Assembly: GCF_904848665.1 (NCBI RefSeq)
Contig: NZ_CAJHCQ010000005.1
Span: forward strand, 310,001-374,000
DNA length: 64,000 nucleotides
Direction of reading: 5' to 3'
From: Paraburkholderia hiiakae
GTDB lineage: Bacteria; Pseudomonadota; Gammaproteobacteria; Burkholderiales; Burkholderiaceae
Shown: positions 15,196-23,981 of the stretch, one piece after another
Position numbering within the stretch: position 1 is the stretch's first letter
Layout: every line of letters begins with the position of its first letter
Position numbers and translations under genes: made by a program
The notes under the pieces: model-generated
The model's input: the letters and a program-made list of their open reading frames with translations, nothing else
Database searches by the model: none
What the model was told of the DNA's origin: nothing

Positions 15196-16902
15196 ATGAC
15201 GGTAACCAGTGAAACGCCCCAGCAAAGCGACAACGCGAAGGCGTTAGCCGCATCTGTCGAGCAAGCCCTGCCGGGCCCCAATCCGTTCGTCGGGCTGCGT
15301 CCCTGCGATATCTTCGCGGCCGTGCAGCAGATCGGCGCCCAGGCAATGCGCCAGCCCGCGCTGGTGATGGAACAGGAAATGGCGCTGGCGCGCGAGATGT
15401 TCAACATCGTTTCGGGCAGCGCAAAGACGGCGTCGCCTCAAGGCGACAAGCGCTTCACGGACACGGCGTGGCAGGACAACCCGATGTATCGCATGACGCT
15501 GCAAGGCTATCTTGCGTGGCGCGACTCGCTGGCTGGCTTCGTGGAGCGCTCGGGTCTGGACGCGAACAGCCGGGAGCGCGCGAAGTTCGTGGTCTCGCTC
15601 ATCACCGATGCGGCCTCGCCGACCAACACGCTGCTGGGCAACCCGGCTGCGCTCAAAAAGGTGGTCGATTCGGGCGGCATCAGCTTGCTGGATGGCTTCA
15701 AAAATGCCGTGACGGACATGCTCAAGAATCAGGGCATGCCGGCGCAGGTGAACAAGACGGCATTCGAAGTGGGGAAGAACCTCGGTACTTCAAAAGGTTC
15801 GGTGGTATTTCGCAATGAATTGCTGGAACTGATTCAATACTCGCCAACGACGCAACAGGTTTACAGCCGGCCGCAGCTCATCGTGCCTCCGCAGATCAAC
15901 AAGTTCTATATTTTCGATCTGTCCGAAGGCAAGAGCATCGTCAACTATCTGCTCGACAACGAACTGCAGGTATTCGTGGTCAGCTGGCGCAATCCGACTG
16001 CGGCGCAAAGCCATTGGGATCTCGACACGTACGTGACTGCGCTGATCGAGGCCATCACTGCCGTGCGTGAAATCACCGGTAGCGAAGATATCAACCTGCA
16101 CGGCGCGTGCTCGGGCGCCATGACGATTTCGGCCTTGCTCGGCCACCTGGCGAGCCGCGGTGAGAAGACCGTCAATGCCACCACGCTGATGGTTGCGGTG
16201 CTCGACAATACGGCCGATTCCCAGCTGGGCCTCTTCGCGACGCCTGAGGCCGTGGCGGCCGCCAAGCAGCACAGCATTTCGCGAGGCGTGCTGGCCGGAG
16301 AAGAAATGGGCCGCGTATTCGCGTGGATGCGCCCCAACGATCTGGTCTGGAATTACTGGGTCAACAACTATCTGCTGGGTAACGCGCCGCCGGCGTTCGA
16401 CATCCTATACTGGAATAACGACACGACCCGTTTGCCGGCGAAATTCCACGGCGAACTGCTCGACATCTTCACCGGGAATCTTTTCAGCAAGCCGGGCGCG
16501 CTGACGGTGTTGGGCACGCCCATTGACTTGTCCCAGGTGAATTGCGACACGTACGTGGTGGCGGGCATGACCGACCACATCACGCCGTGGAAGGGCGTTT
16601 ATAACACCGCACGGCGCTTTGGCGGCGAGACCCGTTTTGTGCTGAGTTCGAGCGGGCATATTCAGAGCCTGATCAATCCGCCCGGCAATCCGAAGGCGAA
16701 GTATTTCCTCAACCCTTCGTTGCCGGCGAATTCCGATGCGTGGCTGGACAACGCACAGGCCGAGAAGGATTCGTGGTGGAATAATTGGCGCGACTGGCTC
16801 GTGGCCCGGTCAGGCGAGAAGCGCGCCGCGCCGGCAGCGACCGGCAGCAAAAAGCATCCGGCTAAGGCAAATGCGCCCGGAACGTATGTTCTCCAGAACT
16901 AA
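15196..16902 (+). CDS. phaC: Class II (medium-chain-length) poly(3-hydroxyalkanoate) synthase
   Basis: The 568-residue product is a PHA synthase of the pseudomonad class II type. The active-site cysteine lies in HGACSGA (Cys305), with Asp460 in GMTDHITPW and His488 in SSGHIQSLINPP as partners. Other long class II signatures include FRNELLELIQYSP, VPPQINKFYIFDLS, FAWMRPNDLVWNYWVNN and the C-terminal PGTYVLQN. Class I synthases of Burkholderiales usually have a GxCxGG box with a different environment. The ATG at 15196 follows GAGGAG; the 20 residues encoded upstream in frame are not family-like. The enzyme polymerises (R)-3-hydroxyacyl-CoA on granule surfaces. The cysteine box has alanine rather than glycine at the last position (GACSGA versus GACAGG). 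Confidence 0.95.
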   Translation: MTVTSETPQQSDNAKALAASVEQALPGPNPFVGLRPCDIFAAVQQIGAQAMRQPALVMEQEMALAREMFNIVSGSAKTASPQGDKRFTDTAWQDNPMYRMTLQGYLAWRDSLAGFVERSGLDANSRERAKFVVSLITDAASPTNTLLGNPAALKKVVDSGGISLLDGFKNAVTDMLKNQGMPAQVNKTAFEVGKNLGTSKGSVVFRNELLELIQYSPTTQQVYSRPQLIVPPQINKFYIFDLSEGKSIVNYLLDNELQVFVVSWRNPTAAQSHWDLDTYVTALIEAITAVREITGSEDINLHGACSGAMTISALLGHLASRGEKTVNATTLMVAVLDNTADSQLGLFATPEAVAAAKQHSISRGVLAGEEMGRVFAWMRPNDLVWNYWVNNYLLGNAPPAFDILYWNNDTTRLPAKFHGELLDIFTGNLFSKPGALTVLGTPIDLSQVNCDTYVVAGMTDHITPWKGVYNTARRFGGETRFVLSSSGHIQSLINPPGNPKAKYFLNPSLPANSDAWLDNAQAEKDSWWNNWRDWLVARSGEKRAAPAATGSKKHPAKANAPGTYVLQN

Positions 16903-16956
16903 CGATTTGTAACCCGCTAATTAAGCATTTTTCCGATTCAATCAGGAGATTCAATC

Positions 16957-17379
16957 ATGGCAACGACCAACCCCAATGACATTTTTGCTGAATACACGAA
17001 GCTCATTTCGCAGTTCAAGCTGCCGGGCGTGGATGTGAGCGCATTCCTCGAATCGCGTCGCAAGGACGTCGAGGCACTGACCGAGGCCAACATGACCGCG
17101 CTTGCTGGCGTGCAGCAACTCGGTCAAAAGCAGGTGGAAATCCTCCGCGCGAAGATGACCGAACTGCAATCGCTCGTGACGCGTCTTTCGACGCCCGGCA
17201 GCGAAAGCGCCGCAAACGCGGGCGAGGGCGTGAAGGACGCGCTCCAGAAGGCTTTCATCGATATGCAGGAACTCGCGGATGCGGCGTATCGCGCCCAGAC
17301 CGACAGCATCGCGGTCGTCACGAAGCGCCTGGCTGAGCATGTGGAGGAGATCAAGGCGCTGATGCAGCCGAAGAAGTGA
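16957..17379 (+). CDS. phaP: Phasin family protein
   Basis: The 140-residue product is a typical phasin: short, without signal peptide, nearly all helical, with the heptad-rich segment VDVSAFLESRRKDVEALTEAN and later QKAFIDMQELADAAYRAQ. Phasins coat PHA granules, limit their coalescence and modulate synthase activity. It follows the class II synthase by 54 bases and precedes the depolymerase. The family match is to the short TIGR01841-type phasins common in Burkholderiales rather than to the PhaF/PhaI pair of pseudomonads, so the cluster combines elements of both systems. Confidence 0.93.
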   Translation: MATTNPNDIFAEYTKLISQFKLPGVDVSAFLESRRKDVEALTEANMTALAGVQQLGQKQVEILRAKMTELQSLVTRLSTPGSESAANAGEGVKDALQKAFIDMQELADAAYRAQTDSIAVVTKRLAEHVEEIKALMQPKK

Positions 17380-17438
17380 TGTAGCGAGCCGCCACGCTCC
17401 ACAACGATAACGAATTGCCGAGCCAAGGGAAAAACCGG

Positions 17439-18281
17439 ATGACCGATAGACAAACGAGCCCAGAGGTTGTCGACGCCATGCAAATTCAGACGATCGATCT
17501 GGATGGTCAGTTGTTGCGTGTCGGTGTGCGTCGCGGTAGCGATGCTAGCCCGCCGCTGCTGTTGTTCAATGGCATTGGCGCCAATCTCGAACTGGTTGAA
17601 CCCTTTGTCGAGGCGCTCGAGGACATCACCGTGATTGTTTTCGACGTTCCGGGCGTTGGCGGCTCGCCTGCTCCCCTGATCCCGTACCGGTTCTCGACGC
17701 TCGCCGTATTGTCCGACAAGCTGCTCACGCGGTTGGGCTACGCGGGTCCCGTCGATGTGCTGGGCGTGTCGTGGGGCGGGGCGCTTGCGCAGCAGTTCGC
17801 GCATCTGTACCCAAGGCGATGCCGGCGGCTGATACTCGCGGCGACGTCGCCGGGGGTGATCATGGTGCCCGCGCGGCTTTCGGTGCTTTCAAAGCTGGTC
17901 GGGCCGCGGCGGTATACGGACCCGGCTTATTTGAAGCAAGTCGGCGCTGAGATCTACGGAGGCGCTTACCGGCGCGATGCCTCGCTGCTCGAAGCGCACA
18001 GCCGTCATATCCAGCCACCGCGCGGCCGCGGTTATCTGTATCAGCTGCTGGCTGCATCGGGATGGACGAGCTTGCCGTGGCTCGGCGCGCTGCGCCAAAA
18101 AACGCTGGTGATGCATGGCAACGACGACCCGATCGTGCCGCTCACCAATGCGAAGATTCTCGCCGCACGCATTCGCGACGCGACGCTCCATGTGATCGAC
18201 GACGGTCACCTGTTTTTGATTACGCGCGCAAAGGAAATCGCTCCGCTGGTCAAGGCATTTCTCGAGCAGGAGGCGAGTTGA
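17439..18281 (+). CDS. phaZ: Intracellular medium-chain-length PHA depolymerase
   Basis: This 280-residue alpha/beta hydrolase closely follows the pseudomonad PhaZ pattern: FNGIGANLELV, VIVFDVPGVGGS, the nucleophile motif GVSWGG (Ser111), AQQFAHLYP, the acid region GNDDPIVPL, and the histidine in IDDGHLFLITRA. It should mobilise stored medium-chain PHA to 3-hydroxy acids, which the ligase at the head of the cluster could reactivate. I chose the ATG at 17439, preceded by AAGGGA; a TTG at 17415 or an ATG at 17478 are alternatives, the latter being closest in length to the pseudomonad protein. The stop overlaps the DUF445 gene by four bases. Confidence 0.92.
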   Translation: MTDRQTSPEVVDAMQIQTIDLDGQLLRVGVRRGSDASPPLLLFNGIGANLELVEPFVEALEDITVIVFDVPGVGGSPAPLIPYRFSTLAVLSDKLLTRLGYAGPVDVLGVSWGGALAQQFAHLYPRRCRRLILAATSPGVIMVPARLSVLSKLVGPRRYTDPAYLKQVGAEIYGGAYRRDASLLEAHSRHIQPPRGRGYLYQLLAASGWTSLPWLGALRQKTLVMHGNDDPIVPLTNAKILAARIRDATLHVIDDGHLFLITRAKEIAPLVKAFLEQEAS

Positions 18282-19564
18282 GTTCGGTGACCGACGATAA
18301 CGAGCGGATTCAGGATGTGAAGACGCGAGCGGCTGTGGACGTCAAGGTGGCCCGGCTCAAGCGCATGCGCGCAACGGCCACCTGCCTGCTCGTGGCGATG
18401 ATCGCCTTGCTCGTGGCGAGTGTTGCATTGCAGGCGAGCAATCCGTGGCTTGCGTGGGTGCGCGCGTTCGCCGAAGCGGCTACCGTGGGCGCGGTCGCAG
18501 ACTGGTATGCGGTGGTCGCGTTGTTCCGCCATCCGCTCGGCATCGCCATGCCGCATACGGCCATCATTCCCAGAAACCAGGCGCGCATCGCGGAAAGCCT
18601 GGGCAGCTTCGTCGAGCAGAACTTCCTCACCACGGAGATCGTGGTGGGCCGGTTGAGCGAATACAACGCGGCACGCGCGTTGGCCATGTGGCTTGCCGAA
18701 AAGGAAAACAGTTCGACGCTCGCCGATGTCGTGGTCGAGTCGCTTCCGCGTTTGCTGGAGCGTATCGACGAGTCGGACGTCGAAGACCTGTTCGATCGGC
18801 TGCTTCTGCCGCAATTGCGCACACTCGATGTGTCTCGCGTCGCAGGACAGATCCTGGGTGTCCTCACTGAAGGCAATCGCCATCAACCCCTGCTGGATCG
18901 CGGGCTGGGCGCCGTCGAACACTGGCTGACGGCCAACGTCGGCCTGATCAAGGCGAAGTTCAGCGAGGCGTCGCGGTTTACGCCGGCGCCGCTCGACAGC
19001 TATATCGTCAACAAATTCGTCGAAGGAGTCGTCGCGCTGGTCCATGAAGTGGCGGCGAATCCCGACCACGAACTGCGCCGTCAATTCGATTCGGCCGTGG
19101 CGGAGTTGTCGCGCGATCTGCAGACGGCGGCTCAATACCGCAGGTTCGGCAGACTTCTACTGCGCGACTGCATCCGCCACTTCAAAGCCGGCGATTACTA
19201 TCGCCTCCTGCTCGAGCGCGTGCGCGCGCGTGTTGCCGCCGACGCAGCGAGCGAGCAGTCCGTCGCGCGCGACATGATCGCCGGCGCGTTGAGCTCGTTT
19301 GGCAAGACCATGGTCAGCGCGAGCGCGATGCAGAACAAACTCAATGCCTGGTGGCTGGAGATCGCGCGGACGCTGGTGTTGCGCTATCGCCATCAACTTT
19401 CGGGTTTGATCACCGACGTCGTCAAGGGATGGGATGCGCAAGAGGTCAGCGGCAAGTTCGAAGCGGAAATTGGCCGTGATTTGCAGTTCATCCGGATCAA
19501 CGGTACGTTCGTTGGCGGGCTCGTGGGGGTGCTGATCCACGCGTGCGTGTTCGTCGCGATGTGA
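18278..19564 (+). CDS. DUF445 family membrane protein
   Basis: A 428-residue DUF445 (YjiN-like) protein. After a charged N-terminus there is one hydrophobic segment (ATCLLVAMIALLVASVAL, near residue 30-48), then the family's conserved AATVGAVADWYAVVALFRHPLG and IPHTAII-like region (MPHTAIIPRNQ), a long helical region, and a second hydrophobic stretch at the very C-terminus (FVGGLVGVLIHACVF). The function of the family is unknown; a role in membrane organisation has been suggested. The start is a TTG at 18278 in a TTGA overlap with the phaZ stop and preceded by AGGAGG; a GTG at 18287 is the alternative. Translational coupling to phaZ is notable, though co-occurrence may be local. Confidence 0.85.
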   Translation: MSSVTDDNERIQDVKTRAAVDVKVARLKRMRATATCLLVAMIALLVASVALQASNPWLAWVRAFAEAATVGAVADWYAVVALFRHPLGIAMPHTAIIPRNQARIAESLGSFVEQNFLTTEIVVGRLSEYNAARALAMWLAEKENSSTLADVVVESLPRLLERIDESDVEDLFDRLLLPQLRTLDVSRVAGQILGVLTEGNRHQPLLDRGLGAVEHWLTANVGLIKAKFSEASRFTPAPLDSYIVNKFVEGVVALVHEVAANPDHELRRQFDSAVAELSRDLQTAAQYRRFGRLLLRDCIRHFKAGDYYRLLLERVRARVAADAASEQSVARDMIAGALSSFGKTMVSASAMQNKLNAWWLEIARTLVLRYRHQLSGLITDVVKGWDAQEVSGKFEAEIGRDLQFIRINGTFVGGLVGVLIHACVFVAM

Positions 19565-19575
19565 TGAGACAGCGC

Positions 19576-22326
19576 TTAGCTATGCTTGACAAGCCCGAGC
19601 GCCTGCGCCCGCGAAACAGCCTGAGCCCGCTTGTCCACCGCGAGCTTCGCGAAGATATTCTTCAGGTGCGATTTGACGGTTTCGGGCGTGATGCCCAACG
19701 TGCGGGCGATTTCCTTATTGGATTGCCCCTGCGCGATCAACTCGACGACATTGCGCTCCCGCGAGCTTAGCGGCTCGCGTTCGCCCTCGCGGCGCGGTTT
19801 GTTCTGAGGCTCATACATCGCGCGCCATCCGTCGATTAAACGGTCGAGCCATACCGTCACATCCGGCGTGCGCGCTGCATGGCGCATACGTTCATGCGCC
19901 ATGCGCAGGAGCGGCCCGACTGCGGCCCCTTGATCGAGGATCGATTGATAAATGCCAGCAGGTGCGGCGATATTCGCGATTTCGTGAAAAGTCTCGAGCG
20001 CGCGGTTATGGTCTCCCGCGCTCAGCCAGGCCATGGCGAGCAGGGTCCGAAGACGCAGCGCCAGATAGTTGCCCTGCATGCGTTCACAACGCGCGAGCGC
20101 CATGCGCAGGGATTCGACGGCTTCGGGTACCTGGTGTCGTTGCAGGGCGAGGCAGGCCGCACCGAGGTCGCGGTAGTTCTCGATTTCGGGTGAGGCAGGC
20201 GAAGCGGACGGCTCGCGTGGCGCGGCGAGTTCCCGAAGGTCCGCCACGCACGCAGCCGCTTCAGGAACACGATTTTCGGCGAGATAGATCCGCGTGCGCT
20301 CGACCAGCGCTGCCGCAAGCAGCCGGTTCCAACCACGCGCCTGGCCGAGTATTTGCGCCTGATCGATCAGCACATGCGCGCCCGCATAGTCTTCGTGCGC
20401 TACGGCAATGCGAACCAGAATGCGGTAGGCGATCAGCACACTATCGAGCAGAACGGCACGGTCGATGACCGGCATGAGTTCGAGCAGCAGTGCTTCGGCT
20501 TCATCGAGGCGACCTTGCTCATACCGGATCTGCGCGATCATGGGCGCGCACAACGCAGCCGATATGGAGTGGGGTCCAGCGTAGCGCTCGGCGAGTTGCA
20601 TCGCTTCATTGAAGCGGCGCTCCGCAATCGAAACGTGGAGTTGCTGCAGTTCCACGTGACCGAGCAGGCACAGGCGATAGACCGACGAAAAGACGCTGCG
20701 CTGGTCTTCCTCCAATGAATCGGGAATCCATGGCGTCGCGTAAAGCGCGTCGAGATTGCCGGTTTTCCAATAGCTGAAGCGCGCGACATTGGAAACCGCA
20801 TTGGTCGTCCACGCGTCCGTCGACGGGCGGCTCAGATATTGGCGCGCGAGTTCCAGCGCCCGGTGCGGATCGTCCTGCAAGGCCGCGAGCGCGGAACGAA
20901 TGCCGAGACAGTCCCATTGAATCGCGTCGGCCGACTGGGTTTGCGCGTCGCGCTCGATCGAATCGAGCATCGCGCTGACCTCGCCGAAGCGCATCGCGAG
21001 CGCCATACCCCACGCGGTCGCAATGGTGACCGCGGTCTGCGCGCGCATGAGATCGGCCGGAAACTGGCGTTGCCAGCCAACCAGCGTGAGCAGGTCTCCG
21101 GCTTTTAAAAGCGCCTTCGCGCAGCGCTCCATCATGACGATGGCTTCGTCGGTCGCGCCAGCGGCAATCGCGTGTTTTATCGCCTCGGTCCAATGCTGCT
21201 GATCGGCGTGCCAATGCCAGGCGCGACGGTGCAAGTCGGTGATTTCGCCTGGGTGTCTGTCTTCCAGACGCCGCTGCAGATAGTCGGCCATCAGCCGGTG
21301 ATAGCGAAACCAGCGTCCTTCGAGGTCCATCGGCTCCAGCAGCAGTTGGCGCGCGACGATGTCATCGAGCATGGCCTGGCTGGACTCGATGCCCGTCACC
21401 GCTTCGCACAAAGGCGCACTTAGCCGGTCGAGCATCGCGGTTCGCAGCATGAATGCCTGCGTCGCGGGCGGCAGGTGCTGAAGCAAATCTTCGAGGTAGT
21501 CGGACACGGGCTTCGACGCGCCGCTCGGTACGCCCGGTTGCCAGCCCTGCGGGCGGTCCTGCCGCGCCAATGCCGATGCCGAAATGCGCAAGGCGGCCGC
21601 CCATCCTTCGGTCGCGGCATAGAGCGACTTCAGATCGCCGAAGCCGAGCTTGCCGGGGCACTCGTGCTCGACGAAGCGACGCGTCTCATCGAAATTAAAT
21701 CGCAGTGCCGACGCATCGATCTCGCAGAGACTGTTGCCCGCGCGCAGTTTCGCCAGCGGCAGCGGCGCTTCGGTGCGTGTGCAGATCACCACGTGCACAT
21801 TCGAAGGCACATTGGCGATGAATAGCGACATCGCTTCGTGAATGGCCGCTGCGCTGATCAGGTGATAGTCGTCGATGAAGACGTGCAGTTCTTCGTCGAC
21901 CTCGGCAAGTTCGTTGATGAGCGTTGCGACAAGCGAATTCGCCGGGACGAACGACGCCTCGGCGCTCAGGCCGATGGCGGCTGTGCCAACCGTGCTGCAC
22001 GCGCGCTGCAAGGCATGTGCAAGGTGATGAAAGTAACGGGCTGGCTCGTCGTCGTCCGCGTCGAGGGAGAGCCACGCCACCAGCGCGCCGTTCGCACGTA
22101 GCGCGTCGAGCCAGGTGAGCGCGAGAGACGTCTTGCCGAAGCCGGCCGGCGCTTTGATGACGGTGAGGCGCCGCATCTCCACCTGTGCGCTCAAGGCCTT
22201 CAGGCGTGGGCGATCGACTAAACCCGCGGGCAAGCGGGGCGCAATGACCTTCGTGGTCAGCAGGAAAGGTGGCCGCGCCACGGTCGTCGCTTCTGTCACG
22301 GCTGAACGGCTCAGAGGAGGGCCCAT
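19576..22326 (-). CDS. Large ATP-binding LuxR-family (MalT/AlkS-type) regulator
   Basis: About 916 residues with the LAL layout. The N-terminal STAND ATPase has Walker A APAGFGKTSLAL and a Walker B region HVFIDDYHL; a long tetratricopeptide-like helical middle follows, and the C-terminus holds a LuxR helix-turn-helix (LSSRERNVVELIAQGQSNKEIA … VKSHLKNIFAKL). Such regulators oligomerise on inducer and ATP binding and activate sigma-70 promoters; MalT responds to maltotriose and AlkS to alkanes. The gene is convergent with the PHA cluster and upstream of nothing on its own strand in the next kilobase, so its target is uncertain, but AlkS/AlkK-like pairing with the ligase at 12987 is suggestive. 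An in-frame ATG at 22368 would add 14 residues. Confidence 0.9.
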   Translation of the reverse strand: MGPPLSRSAVTEATTVARPPFLLTTKVIAPRLPAGLVDRPRLKALSAQVEMRRLTVIKAPAGFGKTSLALTWLDALRANGALVAWLSLDADDDEPARYFHHLAHALQRACSTVGTAAIGLSAEASFVPANSLVATLINELAEVDEELHVFIDDYHLISAAAIHEAMSLFIANVPSNVHVVICTRTEAPLPLAKLRAGNSLCEIDASALRFNFDETRRFVEHECPGKLGFGDLKSLYAATEGWAAALRISASALARQDRPQGWQPGVPSGASKPVSDYLEDLLQHLPPATQAFMLRTAMLDRLSAPLCEAVTGIESSQAMLDDIVARQLLLEPMDLEGRWFRYHRLMADYLQRRLEDRHPGEITDLHRRAWHWHADQQHWTEAIKHAIAAGATDEAIVMMERCAKALLKAGDLLTLVGWQRQFPADLMRAQTAVTIATAWGMALAMRFGEVSAMLDSIERDAQTQSADAIQWDCLGIRSALAALQDDPHRALELARQYLSRPSTDAWTTNAVSNVARFSYWKTGNLDALYATPWIPDSLEEDQRSVFSSVYRLCLLGHVELQQLHVSIAERRFNEAMQLAERYAGPHSISAALCAPMIAQIRYEQGRLDEAEALLLELMPVIDRAVLLDSVLIAYRILVRIAVAHEDYAGAHVLIDQAQILGQARGWNRLLAAALVERTRIYLAENRVPEAAACVADLRELAAPREPSASPASPEIENYRDLGAACLALQRHQVPEAVESLRMALARCERMQGNYLALRLRTLLAMAWLSAGDHNRALETFHEIANIAAPAGIYQSILDQGAAVGPLLRMAHERMRHAARTPDVTVWLDRLIDGWRAMYEPQNKPRREGEREPLSSRERNVVELIAQGQSNKEIARTLGITPETVKSHLKNIFAKLAVDKRAQAVSRAQALGLVKHS

Positions 22327-22482
22327 GAGGGATTGGCGTATTGCCAACCGGAACATCCAATCCATCATACGACAACTGCGGCAGGGCGTGACGGGGAATG
22401 CGGAGTCAGTATGCGGGCGTTAGTGATGCGATGCATCATCGCGCTGGCCGCGTTTCGCGCGCGGCCAGCCACTGCCGATGCG

Positions 22483-23922
22483 TCAGGCGTCGATCATCCC
22501 GTTGACTACGGTTTCCGTAGCTGCCAGATAGGGCGCACGCATCAGGAGGTTCGACTCGCCGCCGGTGCTCTGAACGACAACGGGTTTCGCATGGCTAAAT
22601 GTGCGGTATCCATATTCGCCGTGGTAATGGCCCATGCCCGAAGCTCCGACGCCCCCGAAAGGCAGCGAGTCGAAAAACACGTGGGTCATCGCATCGTTGA
22701 CGACGAGCGCCCCTGAGGTGGTTCGGCTCGCAACCTCGTGCTGCTCCAGGGCGTCATTGGCGAAATGATAAAGCGCGAGCGGTCTGGGACGTGCATTGAT
22801 ATACGCGAGCGCTTCATCGAGCGTCTCGTAGGTCACCACGGGCAGAACAGGGCCGAAGATTTCCTCCTGCATCACGCGCATCGTATCGTTGGCATTCCGA
22901 ATGATCGTCGGCGCCATCTTGCGTACGGCCGGATCGGAGAGATCCTCGCTAGCGGGTCCGAGCTTCACCACGTCGGCGCCTTTCTCACGCGCGTCCTCGA
23001 CGAGCGCCAGTTGCCGCTCGAATCCGCGCACGTTGATCATCGCGGTGTAATCGGGGTTCTCGCGCATGGTCGGGTACATCTGCGAAACCGCCGCTTTGGC
23101 GTGCTGCACGAAGGCATCGGCGCGCTCCGCTGGAACCAGCACATAGTCCGGCGAGAGGCAGATCTGACCCGCGTTGAAGGTCTTTACCGTGAGAACGCGC
23201 TGCGCCGCAAGGGCGAGATCGGCGTCGTTACCCACGAGGACTGGCGACTTGCCGCCGAGCTCGAGCGTCACGGGCACCAGATTGTCCGATGCCGCTCGCA
23301 TCACATGGTGCGCGACCTGCGTGCTGCCGGTGAACACGAGATGATCGAACGGCTGCGCGCTGAACGCCGCGCCCGTTTGCGCGCCGCCGAGCACGGTGGT
23401 GAGTTCGTCGCTATCGAAATAGCGGGCGATCAGTTCGGCCAGCAATTCCGATGTTTGCGGCGTCAGCTCCGACGGCTTGAGGATGGCCCGGTTGCCCGCC
23501 GCAAACGCGCCGCCAAGCGGCCCGAACGCTAGCACGACGGGAAAATTCCACGGGCTGATGATCCCCACGACGCCCAGCGGCTGATACTCCACGCGGGCCT
23601 TGACGCCAGGAAACGGCTCGGCTGTCGCCGGCTGCGCCATCCACGCTTCGAGATGTTCGCGATTGAAGCGCAGACCTTCGATCGAGGCGAGGATATCGGC
23701 GAGCAGCGTCTGCTGTTTGCCGCGGCAACTATAGTCGGCGTTGATCGCGTCGACCAGCGCGTCCTTGTTCGAACGCAGCAGATCGATCGCGCGATCGATA
23801 CGGTCGCGGCGAACGGCCAGCGAGGGCGGCCCCTCCTTGAGTTGAGCCTGCTTCATGGCGTCGAGTTGCGCGCGGATCTGCGCGGCCGTTGCTTCGGCGG
23901 GTAGCCGGAATGGCTTTGACAT
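22483..23922 (-). CDS. calB: Coniferyl aldehyde dehydrogenase-like NAD(P)+ aldehyde dehydrogenase
   Basis: A 479-residue aldehyde dehydrogenase. GVVGIISPWNFPV, FTGSTQVAHHV, LELGGKSPVLV and the catalytic cysteine in FNAGQICLSPDY are all present, and the C-terminal SLPFGGVGASGMGHYHGEYGYRTFSH is characteristic of the coniferyl aldehyde dehydrogenase (CalB) branch, which lacks the long N-terminal extension of betaine-aldehyde-type enzymes. The ATG at 23922 follows GAGGTTAAGG; the frame is open farther upstream only because it overlaps the ThDP enzyme gene in another frame. It lies 59 bases after that gene on the same strand. The likely role is oxidation of an aromatic or fatty aldehyde to its acid. 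Confidence 0.88.
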   Translation of the reverse strand: MSKPFRLPAEATAAQIRAQLDAMKQAQLKEGPPSLAVRRDRIDRAIDLLRSNKDALVDAINADYSCRGKQQTLLADILASIEGLRFNREHLEAWMAQPATAEPFPGVKARVEYQPLGVVGIISPWNFPVVLAFGPLGGAFAAGNRAILKPSELTPQTSELLAELIARYFDSDELTTVLGGAQTGAAFSAQPFDHLVFTGSTQVAHHVMRAASDNLVPVTLELGGKSPVLVGNDADLALAAQRVLTVKTFNAGQICLSPDYVLVPAERADAFVQHAKAAVSQMYPTMRENPDYTAMINVRGFERQLALVEDAREKGADVVKLGPASEDLSDPAVRKMAPTIIRNANDTMRVMQEEIFGPVLPVVTYETLDEALAYINARPRPLALYHFANDALEQHEVASRTTSGALVVNDAMTHVFFDSLPFGGVGASGMGHYHGEYGYRTFSHAKPVVVQSTGGESNLLMRAPYLAATETVVNGMIDA

Positions 23923-23981
23923 CCTTAACCTCGTCAGAAAATTGAATCGCTCGTTGAACGCTTTGGACGCAAACGGTCCGC

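Noticed and set aside
15196..16902. Class I PHA synthase as usual for Burkholderiales
   Set aside because: The cysteine box GACSG, the VPPQINKFYIFDLS block and the PGTYVL end are class II features.
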